In this document: one piece after another, positions 9,950 through 20,885 of the stretch
How the letters are laid out: every line of letters starts with the position of its first letter
Position numbering within the stretch: the stretch's first letter is position 1
DNA from: Aaosphaeria pasadenensis
Lineage: Eukaryota; Ascomycota; Dothideomycetes; Pleosporales
Reading direction: 5' to 3'
Length of the DNA: 64,000 nt
Assembly (NCBI GenBank): GCA_022813625.1
Contig: JAKLMB010000003.1
Span: forward strand, 1,728,054 to 1,792,053
Notes under the pieces: generated by a model
What the model saw: only the letters and a program-made list of their open reading frames with translations
Told to the model about the DNA's origin: nothing
Databases searched by the model: none
Made by a program: the position numbers and the translations under genes

Positions 9950-12900
9950 ATGCTACGACGCCTCCAAGGAGCTTCTGCCTACACTCCGTCTGCGATATAT
10001 ACTCGAATTGCGACCCCTTCTTGCGTCCCATCTCTTCGTTCATCTTCTCCCACGTCTCTCAACCCCACAGATCTACGCCGCATCACCACAACCACCACTC
10101 TCTGCCTCAATCAATTGACACTCGACGGTCGCAAGTATCACTCCGCAGCAATGCCGCCTAAGCAGGCCACTCTTGGGTATGTGAGATCCTCGCAACTTAC
10201 ACTGGGGTTCGACGCACACCGCACCCCACTTCACACGTTCCTCGCGCTGACATACCGCTGCACAGCAAGTTCTTCGGCAAGCCCAATGGCACGGCGTCGA
10301 AGCCACAGCAATCGAAGCTAGCGTTTTCGACGAAGCCGAAGAAGTCGGAAGAGAAGGTCGAAGATGCAGCAGACGAACCCACATCGTCTGGCGAGCCGGC
10401 GGTGAAGGCGGAAGAGGAAGATACGGTGGCTGGTGCCAGTGCGAAGGTGGAGGATGCGCAGAATGGTGATAAGATGGATGTGGATAGTGATGCTTCGAGT
10501 ACGGCGGGGAAGAAGAGACAGGTTAAGGAGGAGACGGATTCGGAAGATGAGCCGCCGTCGAAGAGGCAGCGGAGGAGGACGCCTGTGAAGCAGAAGGGAG
10601 GAAACAAAGCGAAGGGAAAGGCTGCGTCTCCCAAGGCTAAAAAGGTGGAGCTAAAGAAGGAGGATGCATCTGAAGATGGCTCAGCAGATGAGGTGGTGAA
10701 AAGCGCCCCTGCCAAAGCAGCAGCATCGAAGAAGCAAGAGGAGAAGGCAGTGTCATCACCCGCAGCTGAGAAATCCGATGTGGAGGAAGAGGATGAAGAA
10801 GAAGTTGAGTCCGATGAAGAGCCTCCAGCGGCGAAGCAGAAGGCGCGAAAGAAGGTCCAAACTACACTCACATCCAACACGAAGGACCCATACCCCGACT
10901 GGAAACCTGGCGAGCCAGTGCCCTATGCCGCGCTCTGTACGACTTTCTCCAAGATCGAGATGACGCGGGCGAGATTAGAAATTTCGGCGCATTGCTCCCT
11001 ATTCCTTCGACAAGTCCTTCGTCTATCGCCGAATGATCTACTTCCCACGATTCTCCTAATGATCAACAAGCTGGCTGCCGACTACTCTGGAATCGAACTT
11101 GGGATTGGCGAATCCCTAATCATGAAGGCGATATCGGAAAGTACAGGTCGCACATTAAGTCATATCAAGGACGACCAGAAGCACATCGGTGATCTCGGCC
11201 TTGTTGCAGCCAAGAGTCGATCGCGACAGCCGACCATGTTCAAGCCCAAGGCTTTGACCGTGCCAGGTGTGCACAAGAGCTTAATGGCTATCGCCACGAC
11301 TACTGAAGGTCAAGGTGCACAGGGCCGCAAAGTTGATGGTATCAAGAAGCTTCTCTCTGCTGCGGATGCACACAGTGCAGGAAAATCCGTCGATATCGAG
11401 AAGGATAAGGGTGGTCCTAGCGAGGCAAAGTTCATTGTTCGAACGTTGGAAGGCAAGTTGCGGCTTGGTTTAGCTGAGAAGACTGTTGTGGTTGCTTTGG
11501 CACACGCCATGATCACCCATGAGGTCTCACAAAAAGGCAATAAGACTCCTTCGACTGCAGAATTAGCGAAGGCCGAATCAACGTTGAAATCGGTCTACAG
11601 GTAAGCACCTATGGGTTTCCTCTTGAATGATGCATCTAACAATCTCTAGCGAACTTCCAAGTTACGAGGTCATTATCCCAGCAATGCTCGAACACGGTAT
11701 ATTCAACTTGAAAGATAACTGCCGGTTGCAGCCCGGTGTCCCCCTCAAGCCTATGCTTGCCAAACCAACAAAATCCATCACCGAGGTTCTGGACCGCTTC
11801 GAAGAGAAGGAATTCACTTGCGAGTACAAGTACGATGGCGAGCGTGCTCAGATTCATTTCGTTGCACATGACGCCGACGTAGAGCTCGCTACCGCAGCGC
11901 CAACAGCCGGCAAGAGTGAAAAGGGTGTTTCGAACATCTTCTCCCGAAATTCGGAAGATCTTTCGAAGAAGTATCCCGACATATTGGCCAAACTTGCGAC
12001 GTGGGTGCAAGATGGTACCAAGAGCTTTGTGCTCGATTGCGAAACAGTTGCTTGGGACATGGAAGAGAAGAAAGTCTTGCCATTCCAGCAGCTGATGACC
12101 AGGAAACGGAAGGATGTCAAGGTCGAAGACGTCAAGGTCAAGGTTTGTGTGTTCGCGTTCGACATGCTCTATCTTAACGGCGAGGTCAGTACATATTACT
12201 AACTACACCATCATCCTGCTAACAATCCCAAGGCACTTGTCAACAAGACATTCCGTGAGCGGCGTGAACTCCTCCACAAGGCATTCGTGCCTATAGAGGG
12301 CGAATTCGCCTTCGCCAAATTCAAAGACACAAACGAGCTAGACGAAATCCAGGTCCTACTCGAAGACTCCGTGAAGGCCTCATGCGAAGGTCTCATGGTC
12401 AAGATGCTTGACGGTCCCGAAAGCTCATACGAACCCAGCAAACGCTCACAAAACTGGCTGAAAGTCAAGAAGGATTACCTGTCCGGCGTAGGTGATTCCC
12501 TCGATCTCGTAGTGCTAGGCGCATATCACGGCAGGGGCAAACGTACAAACTGGTACGGCGCCTTCCTCCTCGCCTGCTACAACCCGAACACGCAGAACTA
12601 CGAGACGGTCTGCAACATTGGCACCGGGTTCAGCGAAGCCATTCTCGACACTTTACATACAGAGCTCTCCAAGATCACGATCGATCGCCCCAAGCCATTC
12701 TACACGCATTCCTCAGGCAACAAAGACCAGCCAGACGTCTGGTTCGAGCCCAAGTACGTGTGGGAAGTCAAGACGGCAGACTTGACTCTCAGCCCGAGAT
12801 ACAAAGCCGCGGCGGATGAGGTTGGTAGCGGTGGCAAGGGTGTCAGTCTAAGGTTCCCACGATTCATCAAGGAGAGAGATGACAAGAAGCCGGACCAGGC

Positions 12901-12994
12901 GAGCACGTCGAGGATGATTGCGGATATGTATCGCAACCAGGAGAGTGTCGGTAAGACTAAGGGCCCGAGTGTTGATGACGACTTTGAGTATTAG
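9950..12994 (+). CDS. cdc9: ATP-dependent DNA ligase I (Cdc9/LIG1 type) with alternative mitochondrial and nuclear starts
   Basis: Nuclear form exons are 10151-10176, 10266-11600, 11650-12184 and 12233-12994, giving 885 aa. Splicing exon 1 to 2 creates the N-terminal PIP box QATLGKFF, which binds PCNA. A Lys/Glu-rich linker follows, then the DNA-binding domain (from about residue 175), and the adenylation domain with motif KYDGERAQ (catalytic K514). The OB-fold domain runs to the C-terminus. The enzyme joins Okazaki fragments. The frame is open upstream of 10151 to an ATG at 9950. That adds 67 residues, starting MLRRLQGASAY, rich in Arg, Ser and Thr with no acidic residue for about 40 residues, which is a typical mitochondrial presequence. 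Yeast CDC9 uses the same two-start arrangement. The exact start used is not proven here. Confidence 0.95.
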
Positions 12995-13287
12995 GCAGGG
13001 GTTGATATCCTTAAGTCATGTATACTCTTTCATGAAGCCTACTGAAAGAGTGCTACTGCCTGCTCCCCGCTCACCATGATGTACGCTTGTGGCGTTAATG
13101 TTTCAGTATTCAGGGACAGCGTTGTTGCACACGGGTGGTGATACCCAGCACACGTATTGTAGGATTCTAGATGAGCTGGGAGGGTTACTGAACTATTTAC
13201 GAAATCTGCCAGACTGCGGGTTGTAGCAGTGTAGCTTCGAGTGCAATATTCACTCATAGAATACCAATACAATAAATATAATCACGA

Positions 13288-16200
13288 TCACTCGCCTCCA
13301 CCCTTCACCAATCTCGTCTCCGGGGGACCAAGATACGTCAGTTTTGCCCCCTCTCGTCCCCGAGTCCAGAGAACTATCTTCTCCAAGTAGACCTCCGGGT
13401 TATTCGTCCTCCAAATAAGCTTGTGTGCCCCCTCTGCCGCCGCACCTAAAGCCACCTTCCTCGTCCACACATTGTCCATCACGCTGCCCATCCATTCCGG
13501 CGGCAGATCGCCCGCATTCTTCGGCAACCCCAGGACGCGCGTAAAGTTCGCGGGCTGGTCGTCGAGCGTGAGCGAGAACTTGAGCGGGAGGTTCGGATCA
13601 GTGTCGAGGCAGGAGTTGATGTACACCGTTGCGTTCAAGGCAGTCGACGCGTTGAGGAGGTAGATGTTGTAGGTGGCCGCGGCCGTGGTGGAGTCTGTGG
13701 TGCGGGCTAGATCGAAGGGACGTAAAGCTAGGGACCCGGACTCCGTGCGGCTTCCGAGATGCGGTATCTTGACAAAGTTCACGCTCTGGGCTGTGGAGTT
13801 CGAACCTGATCCTGCGGCAGGCTGTGTGTCTTGATAGTGCGGCGCTTCGATGGATATCATGGAGCCTTCTGTCTCTGGGAAACCGGTGAAATCGGCGGGA
13901 ACGCGATGGTTTTGGATGGGAATGTAGATGTGGTCGAGGTAGGGGTAGTGAGATGGTGATGCTGTGATTGGTATCGCGACGGTCGAGTTGTAGCCGTTGG
14001 GAACCTGGTTCCAGTCGATTGAGATGTTGAGGGGTTGGTCGTACTCCTGCTGGTTGAGCACGCCCGATTTGGGGGTGATGCGGATCCAGTCGAAGGGGAT
14101 CTCTCCGAGCGTCCAGTTGATAGGAACGCGGTAGTCACCTCTCATGAACAACTCGACCTTTCTCGACGGTGGTCCGTACGGATCCATGACTGGCAGTGTT
14201 GGTGTCCACTCTCTTTCTGGGTTTCCGTATTGCTTGCTGGGGAGTGATGCATCGATAGACTCGGCCCATCGTCCTTGTATCGCTGCGTTGACTGATTGCT
14301 CGGCATATATACCCATGTTTCCAAGGCTGTATTGCATGTCTTGTCGCAGCTGGACGTACGAAAGGTTTGCAAGCATGTCTCGGGTCGTCTGGGTCCAGTC
14401 TCGAAAGGTTCCGTACGGCTCGGTGCCGTCGAGGTCGTCATATTTCGATTGCGATATGATGCCACGCCACTTTCCATCTAGGAGGTTATCAAATCCTTCA
14501 GTCAAGTCGTAGTCAGATTCGAATGCCGCTCGAACCTGATCTGCGATGCCGTTTGCTGAGTTCCGCTTTTCCAGAGCGTACTGTCTGTTTCTTCCGACCC
14601 CAAGTTGTACATAGTAGTATGTTGCGCCTGAAACGATGGGATAGTAGATCAGCTGGTAGTATGCTGGCTTGAGCTCCTCGGACATCTTTTCCTGCAATGC
14701 GCTCACGCCCTCGTGAAGAGCTTCCCATCTTGCCAGTATTCGATCGGCTTCTCCATAGTAGAGTCTCGAGAAGGTGGACGGCGAGACAGCTTCGTATCTT
14801 CGTGCTCCTATCAGATGCATCCATTCCAGTAGGAGTGGCGTCAACACTTCACTGTATTCTGCACCGAATTCACGGCCTACCCATTTATCGAGATACAATG
14901 GGATGGTATCGAAGTCCACGCTCGAAGCGTTCCAGGCAAGATCCATCGAAAAGGAAAACGGAAGTTCCATTGGTTTGATGTCGCCCACATTCATGATCCA
15001 TATGCGATCCGCACCCCGCATCTTCGCCTGCGACAGTTCCTTGTATACTTTTGCCAAGTTGTTGTGATTCTGCCATTTGTAAGAAGTGGGCGAGCCAACG
15101 TACTCAAAGTGGAAATAGGCACCCAATCCGCCTGATCGCGAAGTCTCGTTCCCTGTCGGCAGACGCTGCATGTTTCCGGCGTTATCATCGGAAAACATGA
15201 GGGTCACGTCGTCTGGCGGCACTAGGCCGGCTGCGTAGTACGTCTGGACCTCTTTGTAGAGAGTCCATACCTGGTTTACTGCGGTCTCGGAACCATAAAC
15301 CTCCTTGAAGATGCTGCGTTCGGTCTCGAAGACGTCCCTGAGGATGTCGAGAGCATCGTCACCAACGATTGGTCCGTCGTTGGGACCTCTCATTCCCATT
15401 GTGAAATAACTCTCATTATTTCCAGCTCGCCGCACGCCTTCTTCCATGAATTTAGTCACGTTGGCTTTGTTGTTGCGCCAGTCCCAAGGCCCCGTCTCTG
15501 TCGCGTTCCACTCGTTCGTCGCTCTTTGCATCGGCTCGTGATGACTCGTGGAGACCACGATGCCATAGTCATTGGCGAGTTGAATATTTCCGGGATCATC
15601 AGTGAAGAATATCTGGCCCGGCGGTGGTGTGTATGACCGCCACATTGCCGGCCAAATGTAGTTCGCCTTCAGTCGCAGCATCATGTCGAAAACATGCCCA
15701 TAGTACTCTGTATCCAACGGATAGCGCGATGCATTATGTCGGCGCGCCCACCAGAGCGTGGTAGCTGGCTCTTCATCGTTGATGAAGAGTCCACGGTATT
15801 TCACAGACGGTTCGCCGTGCGTTGTGGCGATGTCAAGCGCATAGATCTCGGAATGCTTCTTCGCGGGGACATCCGCGAACCAGTGGAATCTGCATATTGC
15901 TCTTAGAATATATTTCACTAGCAATTTAACCCAAGCTTCTGCTTGGAAGAGATGTTGCGGGTAAGTATAGGATAATGTTAGAGATCGTACTCACGGTGAC
16001 TGCCCGCACTGCTCTGCGAGAGTATGGATACCAAAGACAGTACCTCTCTTATCGCTTCCTGCGATAACCAGGGCATTTTGAATTCCGGTAAGGGGACTCT
16101 TAAGAACCTTCGTGCTGAAAGACTCCCATTTTCCCTGTAGGTGTGCAAAATTCGATGTGGAATTGGTAGTGTTGCCTCCCAACTGCTGGATCAGGGTCGA

Positions 16201-16494
16201 ATTGACCGAACCAACAATAATAGCAGTATCTGTGGAGTTTCCAGCCGGACTAATGCCATCTTTGACAGCTACTAGAGACGGTTTTGCGCCTGTAATTTGG
16301 AGCAGGTCATTTGCGAGACTTTCTGCTGCAATCCGTACGCCAGCATAGTCGTCTTGTGAATACAGAATGGGAGCATTGTGAATTGCAATTGCACCCGGTT
16401 GGGAACCAAAAGTCACAAATGGTTCCTCAAAAAGGGCAAGAGTAGGTACGCAGAGCAGAGCCTGCAAGACCAAGGAAGCACTCTTGAACAACAT
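13288..16494 (-). CDS. Secreted glycoside hydrolase family 115 (xylan alpha-1,2-glucuronidase)
   Basis: Exons on the minus strand are 16494-15995 and 15889-13288, giving 1033 aa, usual for GH115. Residues 1 to about 20 are a signal peptide (MLFKSASLVLQALLC...). The GH115 N-terminal domain follows (SDKRGTVFGIHTLAEQCGQSP), then the catalytic TIM-barrel part (KYRGLFINDEEPATTLWWAR, NYIWPAMWRSY, TMGMRGPNDGP), and C-terminal beta-sandwich modules. There are many N-glycosylation sequons. GH115 enzymes remove (4-O-methyl-)glucuronic acid from xylan, including internal residues. The intron (15890-15994) was placed so that GQSP continues as FHWFADVPAK. The gene sits with GH43 and PL3 genes, which supports a role in hemicellulose breakdown. 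Confidence 0.93.
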
Positions 16495-17183
16495 GGTGAA
16501 CCAGATCCCTCTCAGAAGACAGAGGTATCGTACCCTGCATGCCTTATGTGCAATAAAATACTACTGACATCGGACCACCATGTATACTATTCCGAGTCCA
16601 TTGACCCGGTATTAGCAGTACTTCATGATGCTCGGCAATGAATTACTCCAGCATCAGTCTAGTGACTTTCAGACTCAAGAGGGGAAGTTACAATGGATGA
16701 AGTCATACTCATGAACATACCCGGTGGGATCTGCACCAATAGCACCCAATTCATTGATTGTATGCAGGGGAACGAGCTTGAGGCAAGGATATCCAAACGA
16801 CATCCCGCACACGGAAAAATATATTTCGGACTTGTTACCTCTTGGCTTGAGAATTAAGCCAATGCTATGGTAATGAAATAAGAGACACGATGAATCAATA
16901 ACAAAAGTTCCACCACGCCACGATGGTCTCCTGAACTACGTTCTAAGCCCGTAATTTTCCATACCTCGTCCGTCTCTCATTTTGACTTTCATCAAGATTG
17001 TTCTAAACACCTTGTAGCCAAGCATTGGCATTGAGGCACCGGAATTGCTTTAGTATCTTGATCATTCAACGTAGAGACACGATGTTTCAAGCCAATGAAC
17101 ACAGAAGGATGGGTAGGTTAGATTAGACACGATCTTATTCCTCTGAAATTAGAGGCTCTTCTATGCCGGAACGACCGATAAAT
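16495..17183. other. Intergenic region upstream of GH115
   Basis: This 689-bp region probably contains the GH115 promoter and the 3' end of the monooxygenase transcript. No coding frame, repeat or RNA gene is supported. Confidence 0.5.
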
Positions 17184-18548
17184 TCAAATGCTCCCTCGCA
17201 CCAATTCCCGAGCTCGTTCTAGGTCGGGTCTCAAATCAAAATCCCAAATCCAATTCATTCTCGTGGTCATGTTTGATATAAGTGCGTCGAGATCATCGCC
17301 CTCGGGACCTTCGAACTCATAGAGCATACCAGCTTCGATGCTCTTCTGAACCAATTTTTGCGATCGGGGCCGTCTCACCTCATCGTAGGAACCGAACGCT
17401 TTGTACAGGTCTGATTCATGTTGCACTTCAGATAGCAGTGAAGCCAGAATATAACAGTCCTCAACACACATACCAGCACCAGCGCCATTGAATGGAGTGG
17501 AAGCGTGTGCCGCGTCCCCGACAAGGCATATTAGAGGTTGCTTTCCGAAATATGTGCTCGCTGGAGGATGTTGAAAAAGTGCCCAAATGTCTTGTCTTTG
17601 CAACTCTGCCAGGACGCCTTTGATTTCGGGAATCCATGTCTCATAGTCAGCGACCATGGCTTCGCGGGATGTAGGGATTACCCATTCTTCGTCTGCCCAT
17701 TTTTGCTTGGAGCTGAATGCAACGACTATATCTATTGGTCAGTCTATCTTCCACGTATCTTTCGATAGTGGTAACCTACCATTTAGAATGGACCCTTTCG
17801 CAATCGGAAAAGTGAGAACATGGCGATGATAACCCAAATACATGGTAGCTTTTCTTGCTTTCTCTTCACCCATTATCTCGATGGCTCTTTCCATCGGTAT
17901 CAGGCCCCTGTATGCGTACTTCCCAGAAAACACAGGCCGAGCAGCTTCTTCAATACCAAGTAATATCTCTCTCGTTCGCGACTTGATCCCATCGCAACCA
18001 ATGACTGCAGAGTGTATGGCCGTAGTGCCGTCCGCAAAATGCAACACAGGGCGATCGGAGTCGTCCTCTGCACTCGTGATGTTGACCAATCTCTTGCCGA
18101 ACGAAGGGACATCATCCGGTATCAACTTGACGAGTTCGTCGAGGAAATGCGCTCGATGCACGCCTCCCCTGGGTCCAGGTCGACTAGGATATGTGAAGAA
18201 GATTTCGCCTACTTTGGTTTCCCCGTCATCTGTGTCCAGGGTTACACCGTTCTCGTCTGCTCTTTTGGTATCGCCAACTGCTACCGATATCCAAGTCGGG
18301 TTCACGTCGCTGACTGGTTCGATGCAACGCAGAAACGCTTCCTTGATGGACGGAGAGATCAGTTCCATGACTCGAACGAAGTTGTTCTCGAAGCCCACGC
18401 CTGCTCCGATCTCGCCGAATCGTGAGGCCGATTCATATAAGGTATGTTTGATCTTGTACTTGCTGAGGGCTATGGACAGGACACATCCAGCGATGCCTCC
18501 GCCGACAATGGCGATATCGAGTGGTGGGGAACTTGATGAGGTAGACAT
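17184..18548 (-). CDS. FAD-dependent aromatic-ring monooxygenase (salicylate-hydroxylase-like, group A)
   Basis: Exons on the minus strand are 18548-17780 and 17725-17184, giving 436 aa, with a 54-nt intron. The Rossmann motif GxGxxG lies at residues 16-21 (IVGGGIAG). The second FAD/NAD(P)H motif is VIGCDGIKSRTR, and GDAAH at about 326-330 contacts the FAD ribityl chain. Together these define class A flavoprotein monooxygenases, which hydroxylate aromatic substrates with NAD(P)H and O2. No signal peptide or membrane segment is evident, so it is probably cytosolic. An ATG five codons upstream (18563) is possible. The gene is divergent from the GH43 gene and lies in a cell-wall-degradation neighbourhood. 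A role with lignin- or hemicellulose-derived phenolics is conceivable but not shown, and secondary metabolism is an alternative. Confidence 0.9.
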
Positions 18549-18650
18549 CTTGCATTCGAGCATAAAATCACCACCCGTATCCCTCTCGCAGAGGGATTGG
18601 CACGTCAAAGATATGTACATACATACAGTGAGACGGATGGAGGCCCCACA

Positions 18651-18658
18651 TCACGTGA
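18651..18658. promoter_or_regulatory. Palindromic E-box TCACGTGA
   Basis: A perfect CACGTG core with symmetrical flanks lies 103 bp upstream of the monooxygenase start. Such sites bind bHLH factors in fungi. Function is inferred from sequence only. Confidence 0.4.
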
Positions 18659-18752
18659 AATGTTGCTATGCGATTTCAGATAAGATTGTCTTCTGCATGT
18701 ATGTATGAATATTGAGACGTAAGATGGGTCAGTATGTGCCTGATCGGTGGAG

Positions 18753-18774
18753 GCAGCTTACCCGGATAAGCTGC
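18753..18774. promoter_or_regulatory. Inverted repeat with CGG-containing spacer
   Basis: Arms GCAGCTTA (18753-18760) and TAAGCTGC (18767-18774) are perfectly complementary around CCCGGA. This could be an operator-like dimer site, and the CCG/CGG in the centre resembles Zn2Cys6 half-sites. Confidence 0.4.
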
Positions 18775-18950
18775 TTTGATGAACATTGTGGAGGCTTACG
18801 AACATTGTGGCCACCAGAAATTCAACGAGATTTTTCAAGGACATTATGCCTCTGAATTGCACAGGAACCTTTCAAACTTTAAGCAGCAGGATATAGAAGA
18901 ATGTGGTTCCAATTCCTGGGGTAGCTGCCCGTCCTTCCGCTAGCGTTTGC

Positions 18951-18964
18951 CGTATTGCAATACG
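18951..18964. promoter_or_regulatory. 14-bp perfect palindrome CGTATTGCAATACG
   Basis: The sequence is fully symmetric around its centre. It lies about 345 bp upstream of the GH43 start. Its central ATTGCAAT resembles bZIP/C-EBP-like sites. The binder is unknown. Confidence 0.35.
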
Positions 18965-19307
18965 ATAGACGTGTACGGATAACAACCGTAGTGGGGTAGC
19001 TGCTGTATCCAATCAACTTGCTGTAACTCCGGGTTGTTCAATCGAACCCAACGATGACCTACGGATTAGTGTGGAGAAGTCTAACAAGTGCTGGCCTGGA
19101 TGGTTATTCCCTCCCGATTTGAGGGATCTTCTCTTCCTTTATGGATATAGCGGGGTATTATACACCGAACCAAATGACGCCACCCGGTGGCATAAGTTGA
19201 AGCTTCTGGAGTTCCGCGGTTGAGGTCATTGTCATAAAATACCCCACCGCGAAGCAGTCTATAGTCTTCACAATGTAGGATTCCATAGTAATTCATAGTA
19301 ACAAACA

Positions 19308-20885
19308 ATGCCTACCATCCCAATCAATCCAATTATTCCTGGCTTTGCGCCAGACCCTTCGCTGGTTAGGGTCGGAGGCGACTATTTCCTTGTCAATTCG
19401 ACGTTCCACCTATTCCCTGGTCTTCCGATCTATACATCGAAAGATCTAGTCCATTGGGAACACATTGGTGAATTTCCCCTTTCCGCCTAGACAAAACATC
19501 TCTGACATACTTGGAAAGGGAATGCTCTCCACAGGCAATCGCAAATGAGTCTTGAGCACTCCAGCACAAAGATTAATCCAGACCTATTGGCAACTGGTGG
19601 TTTATTTGCACCGACGATTCGTTATCACAACGAAACTTTCTACATTGTCTGCACAAACATCATACACAAACCCGACATCCCAGGCCGCGCTGAGAATTTC
19701 GTCATCTCCACAAAAGATATATGGTCAGGCGAATGGAGCGATCCTGTCTACTTCGACCACGACGGCATCGACCCCAGCCTCTTCTTCGACGATGATGGGA
19801 AAGTGTACCTCCAAGGCTCGCATACCGTGAGACCACGAGTCACGGAAATCAACTTGTTCGAAATCGACCTCACGACTGGAAAGCGTCTCTCGGAGGAGAA
19901 AAACATATGGGGTGGCACGGGTGGCAAGTTCCCAGAAGGACCGCATATCTACAAGAGAGACGGGTGGTACTATGTCTTGATCGCCGAAGGCGGCACACAC
20001 GAAGGCCACATGATAACCACGGCGAGATCGAAGGATATCTGGGGCCCATACGAGCCATGTCCCAGCAATCCGATATTGACGGCGGCTGGGACTCAAGAAT
20101 ACATACAGTATGTTGGCCACTGCGAGGCGTTTACGGATCCAGAGGGTAACAGCTGGGGCGTCTGCCTCGGCGTGCGGATGGAAAAGGGGGGACGATACAT
20201 CATGGGGAGGGAGACCTTCTTGACGAGTGGTGAGTGGAAAAAGGGCGAGTGGCCTGCTTTCGACACTGTAAAAATGGATCCCAAGGGCGTCGTCGCCGCG
20301 CAAGGGGATGGGAAACCAAGACTCTCGGCCAGACCTGGTGTGGATTTCTTGCATATTCGCAACCCGGAGTTGTCTAATTACAGTTACTCGAGGACGCATA
20401 AGGCAGTGACTATCACTTCTGTGTCGAGCGACTTGTCGCATTCTAACGAGTCCCCTTCTTTCATAGGGAAGCGTATGAGGTATCTCGACGGTACCAGCTC
20501 AGTGACGATTTTCTCTCCTCCCGAGGGAAGTAAAGTCAAAGCCGGACTCGCAGTATACAAAGACGAGCACCGTTATCTCCGAATCTTCCTCGACACCTCA
20601 GAGTCCCGCATCGGCTTCGAGCTTGTCAACGGGTACCAGAAACTGTCCAAATCAGACAGCAAGCCCGTCGCGCAGGCCACAGAGTACCACTTTACAATCG
20701 AACACACGGAGAAGGAATTCCGACTCTCCTACAGCGCAGGCGAAGGCAGCAGCAAGACAACTATTGCAGTAGTCGACACGCTAGAAATGACTGATCCCGA
20801 TTTTGTGGGACCCGTTATTGGGGCTTTCTTGGTTGATCAGGGGGAACCAGTCAAGGTGGATTTTACGAACCTCGAGCTTGCGTGA
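19308..20885 (+). CDS. Glycoside hydrolase family 43 (beta-xylosidase/alpha-L-arabinofuranosidase type), intracellular
   Basis: Exons are 19308-19467 and 19519-20885, giving 508 aa. The acceptor AAAG at 19515-19518 is required. It yields HIGNALHRQSQMSLEHSSTK in frame, whereas the more obvious CAG at 19534 shifts the frame into a stop. The three GH43 acidic residues are visible: D16 in GFAPDPS (general base), D138 in DGIDPSLFF (pKa modulator) and E193 in KFPEGPH (general acid). The first ~300 residues form the five-bladed propeller, and the rest is a beta-sandwich module as in fungal and bacterial beta-xylosidases. There is no signal peptide, so it probably acts inside the cell on imported xylo- or arabino-oligosaccharides. 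That complements the secreted GH115 nearby. Confidence 0.93.

Larger units (their letters stand above)
18549..19307. promoter_or_regulatory. Divergent promoter of monooxygenase and GH43 with several palindromes
   Basis: This 759-bp region carries TCACGTGA (18651-18658), an 8-bp inverted repeat GCAGCTTA/TAAGCTGC around CCCGGA (18753-18774), an 11-bp direct repeat GAACATTGTGG (18781-18791 and 18800-18810), and the 14-bp palindrome CGTATTGCAATACG (18951-18964). Such symmetry is typical of dimeric-regulator sites. The regulators are unknown. Confidence 0.5.

Noticed and set aside
13288..15924. GH115 as a single-exon 878-residue protein
   Set aside because: That frame would begin at a TTG inside the intron and lack the signal peptide and N-terminal domain. 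The spliced two-exon model gives the complete family architecture.
19545..20885. GH43 starting at the internal Met 19545
   Set aside because: It would lose the conserved GFAPDPS segment with the general base. A normal intron restores it.
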